NCBI RefSeq assembly: GCF_021018895.1
Contig: NC_079386.1
Span: 4,135,835-4,199,834, forward strand
Length of the DNA: 64,000 nt
Source of the DNA: Seriola aureovittata
Lineage: Eukaryota; Chordata; Actinopteri; Carangiformes; Carangidae
Direction: 5' to 3'
This document shows positions 62,046 to 64,000 of this stretch, one piece after another. How positions within the stretch are numbered: position 1 is the stretch's first letter; each line of letters begins with the position of its first letter. Position numbers and translations under genes: made by a program. A model generated the notes under the pieces. It was not told the DNA's origin. It was given only the letters and a program-made list of their open reading frames with translations, and searched no databases.

Positions 62046-64000
62046 AGCAAGTTCCTCCATCTCCGAAACACCTCACAGATATTGACACTTGTCCATCTGA
62101 AGAGACATGCACATCTGCCATGGTAGAACAGCCAATAGGAATTCTCTCAAGTTCTCTGAAAAGACCTCTGATTGGCCAAAGTCTCCTGTCATGGACCAGA
62201 TTTTCTAAAACCTGAAAACAGACCCAGGAAGAGGTGCAGACGTCTAGTTTGCTCTCATCCACTTGAATTACAATATATATATAAAAACATTACTGCCTAC
62301 CTCAGCTTTAACGTCAGCATGTTCCCTTTCCATGGATCTCAGGGAGAACAGGCACCTGAGCCATGTACCTGAACATGTATCAGCGCGCTCCTGCAGGCTA
62401 AGATACGGGTCTCCATCTACGGCTACAACTGCCCTTTGAAACCGTATCAGTCATTGCTCACATTTGCTCACATTTGCATTCGCACACTAAGGTCATCACA
62501 GATTTGGAAAGGTCATCTGTGTTTTGTCGTCCGCTTCAGATTTACATCTCCTCACATAATCTCACGCGTCGCCCTGGGATCCTCTGAGGAGGACAAAAAA
62601 AAAAAAAAGCACGGAACAAAACCGAAGTGTCCGAGCTGAATATGCATGAATGTCACACCTCGTGTTCCGGATACATGGGTGTCAGTGATTTCCTCCTGAG
62701 TCATTATCACAAACTGGGATTTATTGCAATAGTAGCACGGCTGCAGCGCTACATGATTACACAAAGCAGTGGCACATAATATTCCAACCTGCATAATCAG
62801 AATCTCCCTCAAGAAGCAATATTACTCGAGATGTTCTGACGCTTGGTGTTGTTTCAATTCCACACTCCACCTGAAGTCTGGAGGGGGAGAAACGGCTGTC
62901 AATTTTCATATCGCCTCTTGATTTATTTTGAGCAGTTATTAAAGTTCACCTCCCTCTGAGATTTTCCATAATGATCTCTCTTACAGTGGTATATGTGAGG
63001 CACATAGACTGCCTGGGTCTACCAGCATGGCTCTTATTAAATCTGTTGAGCTGTGAATTCACTCAGAGGCATGTATGATTAATGAAGGTAAGGATCCAAT
63101 ACATGTCGCAACTTCACAACCCACAGCTTTGCTCTTATGGCGAGGGATGTATGGGTTTCTCTCATCTCGCCAAGATCAATTCAAGGTACAGTAGTTGCTT
63201 TTGTTCGCCGTGCCCAGGTGTTACTGGATCAATCAGTACCTGAGTGTGATCACTGTGTTGATAATTGTGCGTTTTGTTGGGAGCTGGTAAGTGTGTCAAT
63301 TCCTGACACGACACCATCTGGCTCCATGGCTGCCATGGAGGAGGAAGTGTTGTGCGTTTGGCCCACGACAATAACTGCCTTTTTTTTCTTTCTTTTTTTT
63401 TCAAGTGTGTATTCAATACTGACACACTTGAGAGAAGCAATGAAAAACAACTTCAGCATTCAGACGACATACAGAGGGGGGCCAGACACAGTGAATAATT
63501 TGCTTGTGTGTGCGGCGGCGGTGGTGGCGGCGGCGGCGGCGGCGGTGGCGGGGGGATTGCTCACACGCTACAAGAAAGTGCTGAGAAACTGAATTTTTCC
63601 TCCTCCTTCTTGTCTGCCAGTCATCTCTCAGCAAGGGTTCAGTCCCATGTGGAGTGGCGGGGAGGGGGGGCGACAAATTAAGCAATACATAAACACTCAG
63701 AAAAACATATTCGCCATTGGTAGGCTCTTGCTTCAAATCCTTCAGCGCGTCCCGGGAGGCTGGCGGAGCTCTTACTGGGACATAAACAGATGAAAACATC
63801 TCGACATGCAGACGTGCTTGCCTCAAGATCCCCCGCCCGCCCGCCCACCCTCACCCCCCCTCACCCCGTCGATGCAGCCTGCAAACCGTGGCAACAGATG
63901 CTTTGTCACTCCTCGGTCAATAAAACCAGAGCCCCCTGTGGCATCCCACTCGTCACCTTTTAATTACAAACCTTTAATATTTAAACAGAATTGAGGGAAA
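62046..64000. other. No gene seen; complex sequence ending in GC-rich tracts
   Basis: 62860-63100 is complex and repeat-poor with TAAT/ATTA motifs, and may be conserved non-coding DNA. An A13 run lies near 62597-62609. 63640-63900 is GC-richer with G8 and CCGC runs, possibly the edge of a CpG-rich regulatory region continuing past the window. The 151-aa plus-strand frame (63137-63592) ends in the poly-Ala/Val product of the GGC tract and lacks a recognisable domain. Confidence 0.4.
63511..63553. repeat. (GGC/GGT)n trinucleotide repeat
   Basis: About 14 GGC or GGT triplets ending in a short G run. It encodes Ala/Val on the plus strand and Arg/His on the minus, and explains the low-complexity tails of both frames. 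Confidence 0.93.

Noticed and set aside
63137..63592. 151-aa plus-strand frame
   Set aside because: It ends in a GGC/GGT trinucleotide repeat, crosses T tracts, has no recognisable domain and is overlapped by similar frames on the other strand.
1..64000. tRNA, rRNA, known microRNA genes, CRISPR arrays
   Set aside because: I looked for tRNA B-box words, well-known microRNA seeds and spaced identical repeats and found none, apart from the A-box of the truncated SINE at 33.6 kb. The regular array at 39.1 kb has no unique spacers and is a minisatellite.

Overview
The window looks like a gene-poor stretch of a teleost fish chromosome, probably a percomorph. The evidence is the repeat content: long (GT/CA)n runs, a fish Tc1-type transposon, two fish LINE 3' tails of the 'ctttatttatcccc' type, an L2-like LINE, a Swimmer/L1-type ORF1 scrap, hAT-type terminal repeats, a solo LTR and several interspersed repeats of a kind I recall from percomorph genomes. 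Base composition is AT-rich and non-bacterial. There are no operons, phage genes or CRISPR. Most open frames are short and cross microsatellites or repeats, so I do not call them genes.

Genes: no complete protein-coding gene can be supported. The one candidate for host coding sequence is a CpG-richer patch at about 4990-5342. It has an in-frame upstream stop, an ATG at 5313, a 10-codon open segment and a GTAAGA splice-donor-like sequence at 5343. It would be a first exon with a very long first intron to its right, but I do not recognise the ten residues. The rest reads as intron or intergenic desert. Several complex, repeat-free blocks with TAATTA/TAATTG motifs are plausible conserved non-coding elements, which cannot be proven without alignment.

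Layout. 1-11.8 kb: unique sequence, a 104-bp GT repeat, the candidate first exon and one hAT end. 11.87-12.26 kb: two minus-strand LINE 3' ends in a row. 15.2-15.9 kb: a 726-bp element with 26-bp terminal inverted repeats. 17.1-17.6 kb: a dispersed fish repeat. 24.4-25.05 kb and 61.5-62.0 kb: two copies of one AT-rich inverted-repeat element. 27.0-27.5 kb: an LTR-like fragment. 33.5 kb: a truncated tRNA-type SINE. 39.1-39.6 kb: a minisatellite of seventeen 22-bp units inside what looks like a transposon with an 8-bp target duplication. 42.2-42.5 kb: an L1-type ORF1 fragment. 46.3-46.9 and 47.7-47.9 kb: two copies of another dispersed repeat. 48.6-49.34 kb: a purine-rich strand. 49.63-50.25 kb: a 619-bp solo LTR with a perfect 5-bp target duplication. 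51.5-52.6 kb: a broken Tc1 transposon with a second element inside it. 57.5-59.8 kb: a degenerate L2-like LINE carrying a 249-bp hAT MITE with a perfect 8-bp target duplication. 60.66-60.87 kb: another LINE C-terminus. 62-64 kb: unique sequence ending in GC-rich tracts.

Nothing here amounts to a multi-gene system. The most interesting items are the transposon with a minisatellite core at 39.1 kb, the two-copy AT-rich element family, the 726-bp inverted-repeat element and the nested insertions, which can be ordered in time.
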